DNA of 64,000 bases from Hortaea werneckii (Eukaryota; Ascomycota; Dothideomycetes; Mycosphaerellales; Teratosphaeriaceae), in the NCBI GenBank assembly GCA_037044905.1, contig JBAOKB010000009.1:45643-109642 (forward strand), written 5' to 3'. A program made the position numbers and the translations under genes. The notes under the pieces are model-generated. The model saw only the letters and a list, made by a program, of their open reading frames with translations, had not been told where the DNA came from and ran no database searches. The number at the start of each line of letters is the position of its first letter. The first letter of the stretch is position 1. This document shows, one piece after another, positions 1 to 10,513 of the stretch.

Positions 1-413
1 CGGAGGGGGTTGTGGAAGAGGTGGTAGAGTCGACGGGGGCGGGAGCGGCAGTAGCGGAGTTGGAGCTTTTGGGTGCGTCTGGAGAGGCGAAGTGGATGGA
101 CATGGTTGCGTCGTCGGTCGAGTTGGCAGTTCGGTCGATCGTCATGGGGACAGCGGGGTTGTGGTACTTCATACGGACGAGTTCGTGGCGCCAGAATTTT
201 CTGTACAATATATGCTTAGTATGATGACTGAGTATCATGATGGAAGAGGCGAAGAAGGACTTACCGTGGCCCCATGTGTCCGCCATCGATCTTCTGAGCG
301 AATCGCAAATGTATCCGCTTGACATCCTTGGGAAGGACTAGTGCGCCGGAGCCGAGTCGAATGGCAAGCAGTTTGGTTTGCAGCTTGCGCATGCGTTGAG
401 GGAGAGACACCAT
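1..413 (-). CDS. MRP49: Mitochondrial large-subunit ribosomal protein mL61 (MRP49-like), 3' end cut by window edge
   Basis: Two exons on the minus strand, 413..265 and 200..1, separated by a 64-base intron (donor GTAAGT, acceptor CAG). The product starts MVSLPQRMRKLQTKLL and carries the stretch IHLRFAQKIDGGHMGPRKFW followed by a basic segment around RHELVRMKYHNPAVP. This is the thioredoxin-like L51/S25/CI-B8 fold typical of Mrp49/mL61, a component of the mitochondrial large ribosomal subunit. After the domain the chain becomes Ser/Thr/Ala/Pro-rich and runs off the left edge, so the C terminus is not seen. The start is the first ATG of the open frame and precedes the conserved region directly. 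It is divergent from bL28m. The family is fairly certain; mL61 versus another L51/S25-fold mitochondrial protein is inferred from the fungal-style sequence. Confidence 0.8.
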
Positions 414-657
414 TGTCGCGAGTCGAGACGCTTTTCTTGCACAGAATATGTCTGTTTGTTCAACTGCTCGACGGCGGGTTGGACAATGGGTATCGCTGGT
501 GAACTTCCGAGCACGACTCGCGCAACTCTTGGCACCCCCGAGCTCCGCATCTGCCTGGCATCCGTCTCGATCAACGCCGACAGATGGGACAGCATGCGAC
601 GGGCTTCACTGCCAAATCACGCCGACATCGACTCCAGGGTTAATACTTTGCTCCAGT
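414..657. promoter_or_regulatory. Shared divergent promoter of two mitochondrial ribosomal protein genes
   Basis: Only 244 bases separate the start codons of mL61 (minus) and bL28m (plus). Any promoter of either gene must lie here or overlap the other gene's 5' UTR. I cannot identify a specific factor site by eye. Confidence 0.5.
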
Positions 658-1731
658 ATGGCCACACTCCTGCGCACCCGTCCGCAGGCCGCGATCACGG
701 CCTCCAAGCGAGCGTTTTCCACTTCGACTACCCTGAGCGTCTCCCTCCAATTGGACAAGAACGATCCCGACGCTGTCGCTGAGGCAGTGCCTCCATACCC
801 CCACGGCCCCACGAGATGGTACAAACAGTCACGCCTCGGTCTTTACGGCGGCCAGCGAATCCGTTTCGGCAACAACGTTGGCGATGAATTCGAAGTCAAG
901 ACACGAAGAAGCTGGCATCCCAACGTCCTGACGCGGAAGCTATACAGCAAAAGTCTCAACCGATCTGTCCAGGTGCGCGTAACGGCAAGGGTTCTCAGGA
1001 CGATAGACAAGCTAGGTGGATTGGACGAGTATTTGCTTGGGGAGAAGGAAGGACGGATTAGGGCATTGGGAGAGAGCGGATGGTGGCTGCGATGGGCTAT
1101 AATGCAGACGCCAGCTATTCGAAGCCGCTTTGCTGCTGAGCGTAGGCGGCTCGGAGTATCCGAGGAATTCGTCCAGGAGGAGCAGGCAGAGGTTGCAGAA
1201 GCGCAGAACGTGATTGAGCAGACTTCGGATGTTGATCCCGTCGAAGCGGGCGTGGAGCTGGGAGAAGCCGTAGGTACTGATGGTAACTTCGTGGTCGAGC
1301 AACCTCCCGGGCTGCCCCCACTGAAGTTCCGTGTCGGGCCTGGCAAACACTTAGTCCTCACTCCGTCCGGCTGGCGCCGTACACGGCCCACCACCAACCA
1401 CGCGGTAGAGGTAAAGAAGGAGAAGATCTTCGACCGCATTGCGGAAGAACAAATGGGAGCACGAGAAGCCGAGTTCCGAGCAGAGCTGGAGATGCAGCAG
1501 GCCCAGTTGCCCGTAAAGACCCGACTGAGCCAAGATGAAATGAAGGAGGTCCTCAAAGCCGCACGCAAGGAGTGGAAGGCCGACTGCTGGGCTCAGGCAG
1601 AGGCCCAGTGGGCAGGACATGTGGGCAAGCGGGAGGCGAGGAAAGCCGAGCGCAAAGCTGCAAAGAAGGCAGCGGAGCGATTGGAGAAGAGCAGCGAGGC
1701 TGCTGCGACGGAGGCTGCAGCCACCGTCTAA
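658..1731 (+). CDS. MRPL24: Mitochondrial large-subunit ribosomal protein bL28m
   Basis: Single exon, 357 residues. The first 20-25 residues (MATLLRTRPQAAITASKRAF) are basic, hydroxylated and acid-free, a plausible mitochondrial presequence. The L28 core lies at about residues 55-115: YGGQRIRFGNNVGDEFEVKT, then RRSWHPNV and the LNRSVQVRVTARVLRTID stretch, as in bacterial L28 and fungal bL28m. The long C-terminal extension is charged and alpha-helical, ending Ala/Lys/Glu-rich, which is normal for the fungal mitochondrial version. The frame is open 70 codons further upstream, but ATG 658 was chosen because it directly precedes the presequence-like segment. It acts in the mitochondrial ribosome and is divergent from another mitoribosomal gene. 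Confidence 0.87.
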   Translation: MATLLRTRPQAAITASKRAFSTSTTLSVSLQLDKNDPDAVAEAVPPYPHGPTRWYKQSRLGLYGGQRIRFGNNVGDEFEVKTRRSWHPNVLTRKLYSKSLNRSVQVRVTARVLRTIDKLGGLDEYLLGEKEGRIRALGESGWWLRWAIMQTPAIRSRFAAERRRLGVSEEFVQEEQAEVAEAQNVIEQTSDVDPVEAGVELGEAVGTDGNFVVEQPPGLPPLKFRVGPGKHLVLTPSGWRRTRPTTNHAVEVKKEKIFDRIAEEQMGAREAEFRAELEMQQAQLPVKTRLSQDEMKEVLKAARKEWKADCWAQAEAQWAGHVGKREARKAERKAAKKAAERLEKSSEAAATEAAATV

Positions 1732-2084
1732 GATGACAGACATTGGCTGTGTGACTTGTATATCTCGCTGTATCATATCTCTTTTTCTTTGCTCTTCGAT
1801 CATGATTTACTGTGTTCTCTTCCACAATTCGATTGCCTGTCACGTGCTTGTCTCTTGTACCGGGGCGACGCGCTGGCCAACGTCCGCTTTCGCGGCAATT
1901 TTCCGGAGGTGCTCGACGCGTCGTCCAGACGCGAAAGTAGAACGAGCTCTCAAAGTGCCCGGCTTCTCCGCGTCCGCTACTGGCAGGCATACATACCTGT
2001 ACCTTCGGATATCTTCAGTCGCAGGGGAAGCCATTGGAACATACGCATTCCACAGGAGACTTGTACACACCACCCAAGCCCGAA
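1732..2084. other. Intergenic: 3' flank of bL28m and promoter of RFC5
   Basis: About 350 bases between two plus-strand genes. I see no coding signal or structured element here. Confidence 0.5.
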
Positions 2085-3337
2085 ATGGCTCTTCTCGTCG
2101 ATAAGCACCGCCCGCGCAGCCTCCAGACCTTGTCCTATCACCCAACCCTGTCCGCCCGGCTCGAAGCCCTCGCAGCCTCTGGCGACTTTCCACACCTCCT
2201 CATCTACGGTCCATCCGGCGCCGGTAAGAAGACACGCATCACTGCGACCCTGCGACAGCTGTACGGCCCTGGTGTGGAGAAGATCAAGATCGACTCTCGG
2301 GTCTTCCAAACGACGAGCAATCGCAAGCTCGAATTCAACATCGTCAGCTCCAACTACCACCTAGAGATCACGCCGAGCGATGTAGGCAACTACGACCGGG
2401 TGGTCGTGCAAGACCTGCTGAAGGAGGTGGCGCAGACGCAACAAGTTGATTTGGCCGCCAAGCAGCGGTTCAAGGTGGTCGTCATCAACGAGGCCGACCA
2501 CCTCACGCGAGATGCGCAGGCAGCTTTGAGAAGGACGATGGAGAAGTACAGTCCGAATTTGCGGCTCATCTTGCTTGCGAATAGTACTAGTAACATCATT
2601 GCACCGATCCGGTCACGGTGTTTGCTGGTCAGAGTGGCAGCGCCTACGGAGGAAGAGATAGCCGATGTACTCGGGAAAGTGGGCAGGAAAGAAGGCTATA
2701 AGAGCTGTGAGCCGCTGGAGAGGAGGATAGCAAGGGATAGCGGGAGAAATCTTCGCAGAGCATTGTTGATGTTTGAGGCGGTGCATGCTCAGAAGTGAGT
2801 TTCATCTCAGCTTCTCTTGTGCATCATCCATGCTGACTTGTTCCCTAGCGACAATGTCTCCGAAAAGACGGCCATCCCACCCCCAGACTGGGAGGCCTTA
2901 ATCGATGTCATCGCAAGAGAAATGGTCGAAGAACGCTCCCCTGCACGCATCCTGCAGGTTCGGGCGAAGCTGTACGACCTGCTCACGCACTGCATACCGG
3001 CCACGACAATTCTGAAGGTATTTTCTCCCACAATGTGCACATGATGTCCAGTGGACAGTACTAACGAAGCGCTTCAGACGTTGACATTCAAGCTCATGCC
3101 AAAGATTGATGACAGCATCAAGTCTGACATTGTAAGATGGAGCGCCTTCTACGAACACCGCATCAAAACTGGTAGCAAGGTCATTTTCCACCTCGAAGCG
3201 TTCGTGGCGAAATTCATGCGAGTCTATGAAGGGTAAGTCACAGTCTACAAATTCACCATAAACCCCACCGCCAATGACAAAAGCTAACTGTTTTCAGCAA
3301 TCTGATGGGCATGGACCTTGACGAGTTTGACGACTAA
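2085..3337 (+). CDS. RFC5: Replication factor C small subunit RFC5 (human RFC3 type)
   Basis: Four exons: 2085..2794, 2849..3017, 3078..3232, 3298..3337; 357 residues, the usual length for this subunit. The N terminus MALLVDKHRP is the RFC-box start. Walker A is GPSGAGKK at about residues 42-49. The Walker B position reads INEADHL (about 134-140) rather than the DExx form, as is usual for the RFC5 subunit, and the SRC arginine-finger motif is at about 177-179. All splice sites are GT..AG and keep frame (phases 2, 0, 2). RFC5 is a subunit of the pentameric clamp loader that places PCNA on primer-template DNA, and of the related Rad24/Ctf18/Elg1 complexes. ATG 2085 is preferred over an upstream in-frame ATG at 2034 because MALLVDKHRP matches the family start. 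Confidence 0.93.
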
Positions 3338-3692
3338 GCTGAAACAAAATGAATGACTGGCTGAAGATAATGTACTGTACCTATGTTCCTGTATTGCTCG
3401 GGGTTTAGCGCGGCGTTAATGCGGGGGGGGGTGGGGGGGGCACAGGGGCAAGCTGCGAGTGAGAGACCCCGCTTGCATCATTGGTTTCAACCATCTTGCC
3501 TGAGAGGGTCATCATTGCTTCGATTCATGTGAAAACAACTTTGAGATACAACAATACGCTTTTCTCAAGCCGCAATACACTCCAAAACAACTGCACGACC
3601 ACCTCACCATTCTCCTGTAATTCCAGCAACCGATCGCGACAAGTCAAAAGTACTAGCCTGTGAGAACGAAGAGAATAACGCACGACACCACA
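3338..3692. other. Intergenic with a G-run
   Basis: Contains a near-pure G tract at about 3421-3441 downstream of RFC5. Otherwise I see nothing. Confidence 0.4.
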
Positions 3693-4161
3693 ATGTCTTC
3701 GAATCTCATGGAGACGGAAGCAGGCGGCGAGACGCAACAGTATGCCTACCATCAACCTTTACCTAACCTCACCCGTTACCCTGAAGAAAACGAAGACTAA
3801 CACAGCTATCAACCGCAGATACGAAGGCGACCTCGGCCTCAAAGACCCACACAAGAAATCCGGCGGCCAACTCGGCACACCCCAAACAACCACAGACCCC
3901 GCCAACACCCCCGAAGGAGCCCAAGCCGCCGCCGCGCGAACCGAGCGCAACATGGAGAACATCCGATACGGACAGACGCTGAGCGAGACGGGCGGCGTGG
4001 GGGGAATGACGCAGGGCCAGCAAGGGACAGGAGAGAAGGATGGGTTTGGTGGGGCAGTAGGGGAGAGGTTCTCGGGGGATAAGAGTTTAGATGCTGTGCA
4101 GGAGAGGAAGGGGCAGGGGTACGGGGGGAGTAATGATATGAATCGGGAGATTGGAGGGTGA
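3693..4161 (+). CDS. Small hydrophilic Gly/Gln-rich protein, function unknown
   Basis: Two exons, 3693..3739 and 3819..4161 (79-base intron, donor GTATGC, acceptor CGCAG), giving 129 residues. There is no signal peptide or membrane segment. The protein is highly polar and rich in Gly, Glu, Lys and Gln. Recognisable landmarks are YEGDLGLKDPHKKSGGQLG, an Ala-rich AQAAAARTERNMENIRYGQT helix, and Gly-rich repeats around GGVGGMTQGQQGTGEKDGFG. The composition resembles small stress- or conidiation-associated hydrophilic fungal proteins, but no named family is recognised. The intron phase is clean (2 nt plus 1 nt) and the frame ends at TGA 4159-4161. Confidence 0.6.
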
Positions 4162-5178
4162 TAGGGGTAGGAGGTGGTTTCTGAGTAGTTAGTGATGAGG
4201 TTGGTGAGATGCGGGGTTGTGGTTACGATGATGATGGCAGTGAATACTGAGTTCTCTGTCTTGTAATTTGCATCTTGAAAAGAAAGCATCTTTTGGTATT
4301 GGGAAAGGCGAACTGGAGCTGTGTCGGCGTGTGGTGATTATTGTGTCGTTGAAGATTCGGTTTCACACGATCCTTTCCGAAGTGAATCGTGGATAGCATC
4401 AGGCGTAGAGGGACGGTCATGCAGTCATCAATGGTACTGCACCCAAACCCTCGTGATGCTCACCCATGAACAGGGCGTCGCCGCTGTATTTCAAGTGGAG
4501 AGACAGGTGTTGAGTAGACTTGATTCTGCTGTGAATTTGTTCATGATGAGTGGCGGGCGTTTCCATCATCGTGGCGAACCTGGATCAGAGCGTCACATCA
4601 CACAACATAACCCTTGGTGACCCTGAGGATAACCGCCTGCATAGCTTGTGAATGTGGATGTGCATGTGCATGTACGTGGCAAGTGGTTGGCGGCGAAACA
4701 CAAGACTGCTACAGCCGCTGGATGGACGGCCCGGCACAGATGCTGAGCCGTGCGTCTTGCTGAAGCAGCGGAGTACGACGACGGGACGCGCGCCACCCAA
4801 CAAGGGGAAGGCGGCGGCGCAAACAACATCGATCCACTACTCCAATTTCCTCGAGAGCGACTGACTGCTGAGCTGCTCTTCTCATTGTCGCCATCGACCA
4901 CGACTCAACGCGACACGACTTCACATCGCGACCATCGCCGTCGCGCTCCCCGGAACGGCTGCTGGACGGTCGGAAAATTGATTGACTTTTGGAAGAACGG
5001 CTCAGAAATCCGGATCCGGCCTTATCCCCTTCGCGGCACACATTGCCTTTTCCATCGCCACCGCCCCTATAATCAAATTCCTGCAGCCTCGGACGGCCTA
5101 TTTCAACCGCCAAGCTTCAATACCAAGCTCGAATAGCGGCCGGGCTCATGAGGATAGCGGGCTATACAGAACCATATT
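4162..5178. other. Intergenic, 1.0 kb
   Basis: Holds the 3' flank of the small hydrophilic gene and the promoter/5' UTR of the GT31 gene. Short open frames here have no protein-like composition that I recognise. Confidence 0.4.
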
Positions 5179-6567
5179 ATGCCTGCCTTCCTGCGGTCGA
5201 CTACCAGAGTGCTCGTCCTCTTTTCCGTCCTTGCCCTGTTCCTGATTGGTCTCCACTTGAGCTCCCTCTCGCCATTTCCAGAATGGCGACTTCCGAACCT
5301 CATCCCAGGTTCTGCCAAAGACAAAGACCTGACCGTCAACATTGACCCTGATGCGCCACCATGCCAGCGATTGGGGCAGCCGGATGATGTCGTCGTGGTA
5401 ATGCGCACGGGTGCTACTGAAATCAAAGACAAGCTTCCTATCCACTTCAACACGACATTCCGCTGCTATCCGGACTTTCTGATCTTTTCGGATTATGAGG
5501 AAACCTTCGATGGCTTCCAGATCCATGACGTGCTGGCCGACGTCGATAGCAGCCTCAAGCAATCCAACGAGGACTTTAAACACTACGAACGACTCCAGGA
5601 GCTGGGTCGTGAAGGGTTGCAAGCCGACGAACTCCACGGCGAGAGCTACGAAAGCGGACCTGTTGGAAAGAACGACAATCCCGGGTGGCGCCTTGACAAA
5701 TGGAAGTTCCTGCCTATGATCGTCCAGAGTTTGAAGCTTCGCCCAGAGAAAAAATGGTTCGTCTTCGTCGAGCCAGATACTTACATTGTCTGGAGCAATA
5801 TGATCCAGTGGCTGCAGAAGCTCGACGCCAGGAAACCATTGTACTATGGCAGTGAGGTCCAAATCGGGGATGACATCTTCGCGCATGGTGGCACGGGATT
5901 CGTCATGTCGCGACCGGCCATGAAAATGGGCGCGGACGAGTATCTGAAGAATGCAGATGAATGGCATGCCCGTACTGCCGCACACTGGGCGGGCGACTGC
6001 ATTCTCGGTACAGCGCTCAACCAAGCTGGTTTGCCCTTGAATTGGGCCTGGCCGATGTTCCAAGGCGGCAACCCTGTCGACCTTAACTGGGAGGACGCCA
6101 AGGGAGACTGGCGTTTATGGTGCACCGCCGCAATTTCATACCACCACTTCACATCGTTCGAGATCGAGGATATGTGGGGCTGGGAGCAACAGCGGATCGC
6201 GCACTCACTCACGAAGCAAGGCAAGCAATCGTTCTGGCGTACCGCCGATAACATCCTCCACCACCGCGAGGTGTTCAAGGAGTACATATTACCAAACATC
6301 ACGGAGCCGAGGCATGACTGGAATAACGTCTGCGAAGGGATCGTGCCCGATGGCGAGGGCATGTCACTGGACCAGTGCCGGGCCGAGTGCGAGCGGCGGA
6401 AGGGATGTCTACAGTACTCGCATAGCCCGACCGGCTGCAATGTGTCGGAGACGTTCCACCTGGGCACTGTAGGCGAGGGAGTGACCTCAGGATGGCTCAC
6501 AGATAGCGTCGTGGATTGGATGGAACACATGCACAGCTGTCAGAGCAAGGACATAAAGATCCCCTGA
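5179..6567 (+). CDS. Type II membrane glycosyltransferase, GT31/fringe-like
   Basis: Single exon, 462 residues. A short basic N terminus is followed by one hydrophobic segment (about 10-30, VLVLFSVLALFLIGLHL), giving a type II Golgi topology. The luminal domain has WFVFVEPDTYI (about 193-203), where EPD is the DxD-like metal/nucleotide-sugar site of the GT31/fringe group. It is followed by the LYYGSEVQIGDDIFAHGGTGF block and the HWAGDCILG block typical of fungal GT31-like proteins. The C-terminal 70 residues are cysteine-rich (CRAECERRKGCLQYSH), resembling a PAN/Apple-type tail. The likely job is adding a sugar to secreted glycoproteins or wall glycans; donor and acceptor cannot be read from sequence. 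Confidence 0.82.
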   Translation: MPAFLRSTTRVLVLFSVLALFLIGLHLSSLSPFPEWRLPNLIPGSAKDKDLTVNIDPDAPPCQRLGQPDDVVVVMRTGATEIKDKLPIHFNTTFRCYPDFLIFSDYEETFDGFQIHDVLADVDSSLKQSNEDFKHYERLQELGREGLQADELHGESYESGPVGKNDNPGWRLDKWKFLPMIVQSLKLRPEKKWFVFVEPDTYIVWSNMIQWLQKLDARKPLYYGSEVQIGDDIFAHGGTGFVMSRPAMKMGADEYLKNADEWHARTAAHWAGDCILGTALNQAGLPLNWAWPMFQGGNPVDLNWEDAKGDWRLWCTAAISYHHFTSFEIEDMWGWEQQRIAHSLTKQGKQSFWRTADNILHHREVFKEYILPNITEPRHDWNNVCEGIVPDGEGMSLDQCRAECERRKGCLQYSHSPTGCNVSETFHLGTVGEGVTSGWLTDSVVDWMEHMHSCQSKDIKIP

Positions 6568-6752
6568 ATGATCCAGGAAAAAAGAAAGGAAGGAGAGAGA
6601 TGATGAACGGTTTGTCAGAGATACCCTTATCCCGTACGCTTAGATACCAAATTGATTTTTTCGTTCTTGCTTTCAATGGAGACAGTCTGAACCGCTGACT
6701 CTGCACCACTCATCAAGAACCCATCATGGTTTCCCTTCACCATGACTAACCC

Positions 6753-7565
6753 TCAGCCAAGCCTAGCCCGGACAAAGCTCAAAGCATTCTGGCCATACTC
6801 CCCGCCATATCCATTGTGAGTCTGGGCATTATTCCCATTGCAGCAGTAGGGATCCGAAGCATCGCAATAGGAGCGGATCCTCGACTGGTAAGTCGAACAG
6901 GAGAAGCCCGAGGGACGCGGATCGAACCCACTGGCGTTGCAGGAGCCGTAACGGAAAGTTTCTGCAGGCGAGTTGCGCGGGTTGCCGGCCCAGATGACGG
7001 CTTTGATTGCGTTGCTGGCGGCGGAGGTGATGAGCGGGTAGGTGTACGTGATGCCCTGGTTGGGATCGCCGCCGCCGCAGAGAGCGTTGTCTTCGATTTG
7101 TGCTCCCTATGCCATGTCAGTCAGCGCTGGCCTCGTTGTAGAGAGATGCAAAAAGTGTTGCTGGAACGTACCTGAGAGTAGCCTACAATGACCAGTCTAG
7201 TGTTCGGGCATCGCTGGTTGAAGCTGTTGATCTGGTTCGCCACGTTCTGCGTCCCCTGCTGCACAGATGTGCCGTAGGAGTTGCCACCCGTGGCCGGGTA
7301 GTTAACCGCCTCAGAGGTAGATCCCGGGTAGGCTTGCAAGATCAAGTTGACAAAGGTCGATGCGGATCCGTAGCCAGCTGGCGCCGTGGTCTCGCGGGCT
7401 GCAATGACATGGCTAAGGACGTTCGTTCAGGAAATCATCGCTTGACGCTGAGGATCAAGTGTGGACTTACATGTTAGGACATGATTGTCTCGTTTCCAAC
7501 TCGGGAGCTGGCGCCGCGAGGGCGCTTGCAAGCAGCGCAGAGATCGAAGCAAATGAAAGCAACAT
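6753..7565 (-). CDS. Secreted CE5 esterase (acetylxylan esterase/cutinase family)
   Basis: Three exons on the minus strand: 7565..7471, 7412..7172, 7106..6753; introns of 58 and 65 bases; 229 residues. A signal peptide (MLLSFASISALLASALA) is followed by a short propeptide ending ETRQSCPN. The CE5 landmarks are HVIAARETTAP, then VIVGYSQGAQI with nucleophile Ser111. Asp197 (SDPYCC) and His209 (NAQTHNGY) complete the Ser-Asp-His triad. Paired cysteines (CPN, RCP, ALCGGG, CNAS, SYC, YCC) fit the family disulfides. The sequence is closer to fungal acetylxylan esterase II than to true cutinases (YGSCN, DPRPSG). It is secreted and would act on acetylated xylan or other ester polymers; the substrate is inferred. 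Confidence 0.9.
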
Positions 7566-8261
7566 GATCGACGTTTGAAAACAATAGCTTGTATCAGTCG
7601 GTGTAATGCTTGTTGTGAGTGAGCTCTTGGAACAGCCAGAGTAATCGAGATGGCATAGAAAGACAGCAATACTTAAATCATTCATCTGCTAACGTGCCCA
7701 CTGGGCTTGCCTTGCGTAGCACAAGCGAACAGGCTGAATGTGTCGGACGACAGGCGAGCTCATATGGGTGCTTGCAGTCCCACACACTACAGCAACCTCT
7801 CCGCTGAAACCTAGTCCACGTTGTCCTAGGACATTCTCATAACCGTCAAACTACCATGCACACCGCAGCGAAGCACGACCTGCGTGGCAGCAGGGAGGGT
7901 GCGGAGAAGTGCGCGGTGGGTGACATGGTGCGTTTATCCGGCGAGGTCATCGACGGGCGACGACGCATGACACCGCATGCCAAACTTCAGACCGTCGAGA
8001 CCGTCGAGGTGTGATGAAACACATTTAGATTGCTAGGTTGGAGGTCTTGCAATATAACAAGGATCGGGCCTGAGCGCTTTGTGGAGCCGGATTTGCGGAG
8101 GAATGCAGGAACGTAAGAATCAGGCTGAATGCGATGGCGACACTGCGACAGGCTGGCCCAGCGCTGGATGGAGGGAACCCCGCCCTGTAGAGGACGGTTT
8201 GGAAAGTATCAAGCACATGATGATGATTCTTGCTCGGAAAGCTTGTGCAGCTTGCCAATGA
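7566..8261. other. Intergenic, 0.7 kb, upstream of the CE5 esterase
   Basis: Promoter side of the esterase and 3' flank of the transporter. I see no coding or structured element. Confidence 0.4.
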
Positions 8262-9608
8262 CTAGATTAATTTGCCAATATCTCGCTTCTTGACTAACAA
8301 AGCCCAAAGGCCAATGAGCTGACACCCACCCAACATCATCACCAGACCACTAAATAGCTGCAGGCCGAGCCAATTCGTCTCGCCAGGTGCTGCATTGACC
8401 TCCGCTAGAGCTCCTGCAATAGGGCTACCAATCAGACTAGCCACCGATCCAATGGCCTGTGCCATGCCCAGCCTGGCCCCTAAGACTTTCGGATCCGGAC
8501 AGACAAGAGGGAAGACGCTAGGTGGGAGCGGTATAAGCGCGCCAGAGAACGCGCCGTACAAGACCGCAAATGCAATGAAAGACCCTTGATTGTTAACACC
8601 GATCCACGCTATGCAGAAGATGCCACTGCTAAGTCCACAGGCAATCCAGGGGATCATGACACCAATCTTCGCTGCCGTGTATCCTACCGCCAGCCGCCCG
8701 ACAATTGACGCCGCTTGAGCGATGACGATCATCATCAGCGCCATACTCCGGTCCATATCGAGGTAGGTTTGGCCGTAGGCCGCAATGTAGATGAAAGGTG
8801 TCATGTAGCCGAAGAAGATGAAGAAGTTGCTGAAGCTGTAACTCCAGAAAAGTACATCTCGAAGGGCGGTGACGTCGAAGAGCTTGCGTGCTTGGCCAGT
8901 GCCCAAGTGGCCAATATTCTCTGCTCGCCACAGCATAAGAGGAAAACTGATCAGGTAGGAGCCGAGCATGAAAAATCCCATGGCTCGGATGGTCCACGGA
9001 AATCCAAGCGGGTCAATAAGCCTTTCAAACATGATTGTGTAGATGATACCGCCAGCCGGTGCTCCACATGTCGTGAGCGCCATGGCGATGGAGCGTTGTC
9101 TCTTAAAAGACCTTCCTACCAGAGCCAGACCAGGAATGTACAGTAGACCGTTTCCCAGACCAACCATGATACCCTGAGTCAACATAATCTGCCAATACTT
9201 GTCGCACAGACTAAGTAGGAAGATACCAAGCGTCTCGACGAAAGCTCCAGTGAGCAGCATGGCTCGAAAGTATCCCAGATCAAATAACGGGCCGGAAAAG
9301 ATGCCTATAACGATAAGCAAGAAGGTAGCGATAGTTCCTACCCATGAGATAGTCGAGGCAGACTTTTCAGGGATGTAGTCCAGCTGGTAAAAGGTCTGAA
9401 ATGAGCCATAGGCGAACGGCAGGCCCCACAGATTGGCGAAGACGAGAAATGAGCCAGCGACTTGGAGCCATGCACGAGCGCCACCATCTTTTACCGGCGG
9501 ACTTGGAGCGACGGGTGGAGCGGACGGTGTCGGTCCATTGTCGTCGGTATAGGAAGGCGATTTTTCGTGACTCTCGGCTGTCTTTTCATTGTCCTCAGGT
9601 GTCGCCAT
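8262..9608 (-). CDS. MFS transporter, monocarboxylate-transporter-like
   Basis: Single exon, 448 residues from ATG 9608. An in-frame ATG at 9644 would add 12 residues; 9608 is preferred for its stronger context (AACATGGC). A polar Pro/Ser-rich N tail of about 45 residues is followed by DGGARAWLQVAGSFLVFANLWG, the usual entry into TM1 of the fungal MCT-like group (relatives of yeast Mch proteins). About 12 hydrophobic spans follow, with a cytoplasmic loop after TM6 (RAENIGHLGTGQARKLFDV). Motifs such as GLGNGLLYIPG and CGAPAGGIIY fit the family. The likely site is the plasma membrane; the substrate is unknown, since fungal members are not reliably monocarboxylate carriers. Confidence 0.87.
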   Translation of the reverse strand: MATPEDNEKTAESHEKSPSYTDDNGPTPSAPPVAPSPPVKDGGARAWLQVAGSFLVFANLWGLPFAYGSFQTFYQLDYIPEKSASTISWVGTIATFLLIVIGIFSGPLFDLGYFRAMLLTGAFVETLGIFLLSLCDKYWQIMLTQGIMVGLGNGLLYIPGLALVGRSFKRQRSIAMALTTCGAPAGGIIYTIMFERLIDPLGFPWTIRAMGFFMLGSYLISFPLMLWRAENIGHLGTGQARKLFDVTALRDVLFWSYSFSNFFIFFGYMTPFIYIAAYGQTYLDMDRSMALMMIVIAQAASIVGRLAVGYTAAKIGVMIPWIACGLSSGIFCIAWIGVNNQGSFIAFAVLYGAFSGALIPLPPSVFPLVCPDPKVLGARLGMAQAIGSVASLIGSPIAGALAEVNAAPGETNWLGLQLFSGLVMMLGGCQLIGLWALLVKKRDIGKLI

Positions 9609-10513
9609 GTTGACCTTGGCAGTGAAGTGGTGGCGACCTTCCACAGAAGCCAGATGTGCGGTTCGACACCAAAGGTATGTTGCACAGTGTCCTCTTACAA
9701 GACATATTGCATCTTATTCGACACAGCAGTAGAAAGAAAAAAAGTAGTGGCCCAGAGGATCGGCGCAGAGAGCAAAGAGGAGTCGAATATACATTGGTCA
9801 TCGTAGCCGCGGCTCTATGCAAGTTGCCGGCGCGGCAGGCCGCTTTATCCGATCAGCTTGGTATGTCATCTCTATACATTCGCCCCGATCGCAATTTAAG
9901 TTCGCATAGAGAATCTGTCTGATGTCTTTCAAGCCTCGATAGCAAAGGATGCTGCGTGAAGATAAAATTAGGTGGATTGGCGCACATTTCGCTCGAACCG
10001 ATCTAGAGCGCAAGCAACGTGGCTGAACGGGCAACAGCATTTCTTCTAGCATGTTGCCCAGCGGTGTAGACATGCCTCTCGACGCTCTAGTCACTGAGTG
10101 CAGGCAGTGAGATTTCTGAGGACACTGTACGCGACTGATAAAGTGGCTCATAAGACGTCGCGCCGCTGTACTAGAGCTGGCGCTTGTCGCATTGGTTGTA
10201 ATAGAGCTCGCCCGGGCTTCCCAGGCCTCCCTTCAGCAGTGATCAGCAGCATGCGTAGAGCGAGGAGCCGGTCTTCGCTCTAGTAGGCTGCGTCGCTGCC
10301 TTCCATCAGCCTTCAATACCTGCGTAGGTTGCGTGATGCTCGACGCAATCCGTCCGGTGGAACGGGTAAAGTTGATTGTGACATCGCAAGACAGCGCGCA
10401 ACGCCAGGTCGGCAGTCTCATACCGTGATTGCCTTGATTGCTTTCGTGCGCGGATGCCAGAGACGGCGCACGTATCCTCATGTGTATAGGACCGGTATAC
10501 TGCGGAATCGTGT
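9609..10513. other. Intergenic, 0.9 kb
   Basis: Promoter of the MFS gene and 3' flank of SUS1. No further gene signal was found. Confidence 0.4.

Noticed and set aside
6816..7175. Plus-strand open frame of 119 codons
   Set aside because: Antisense shadow of the third CE5 esterase exon, whose triad and disulfide pattern are clear on the minus strand.
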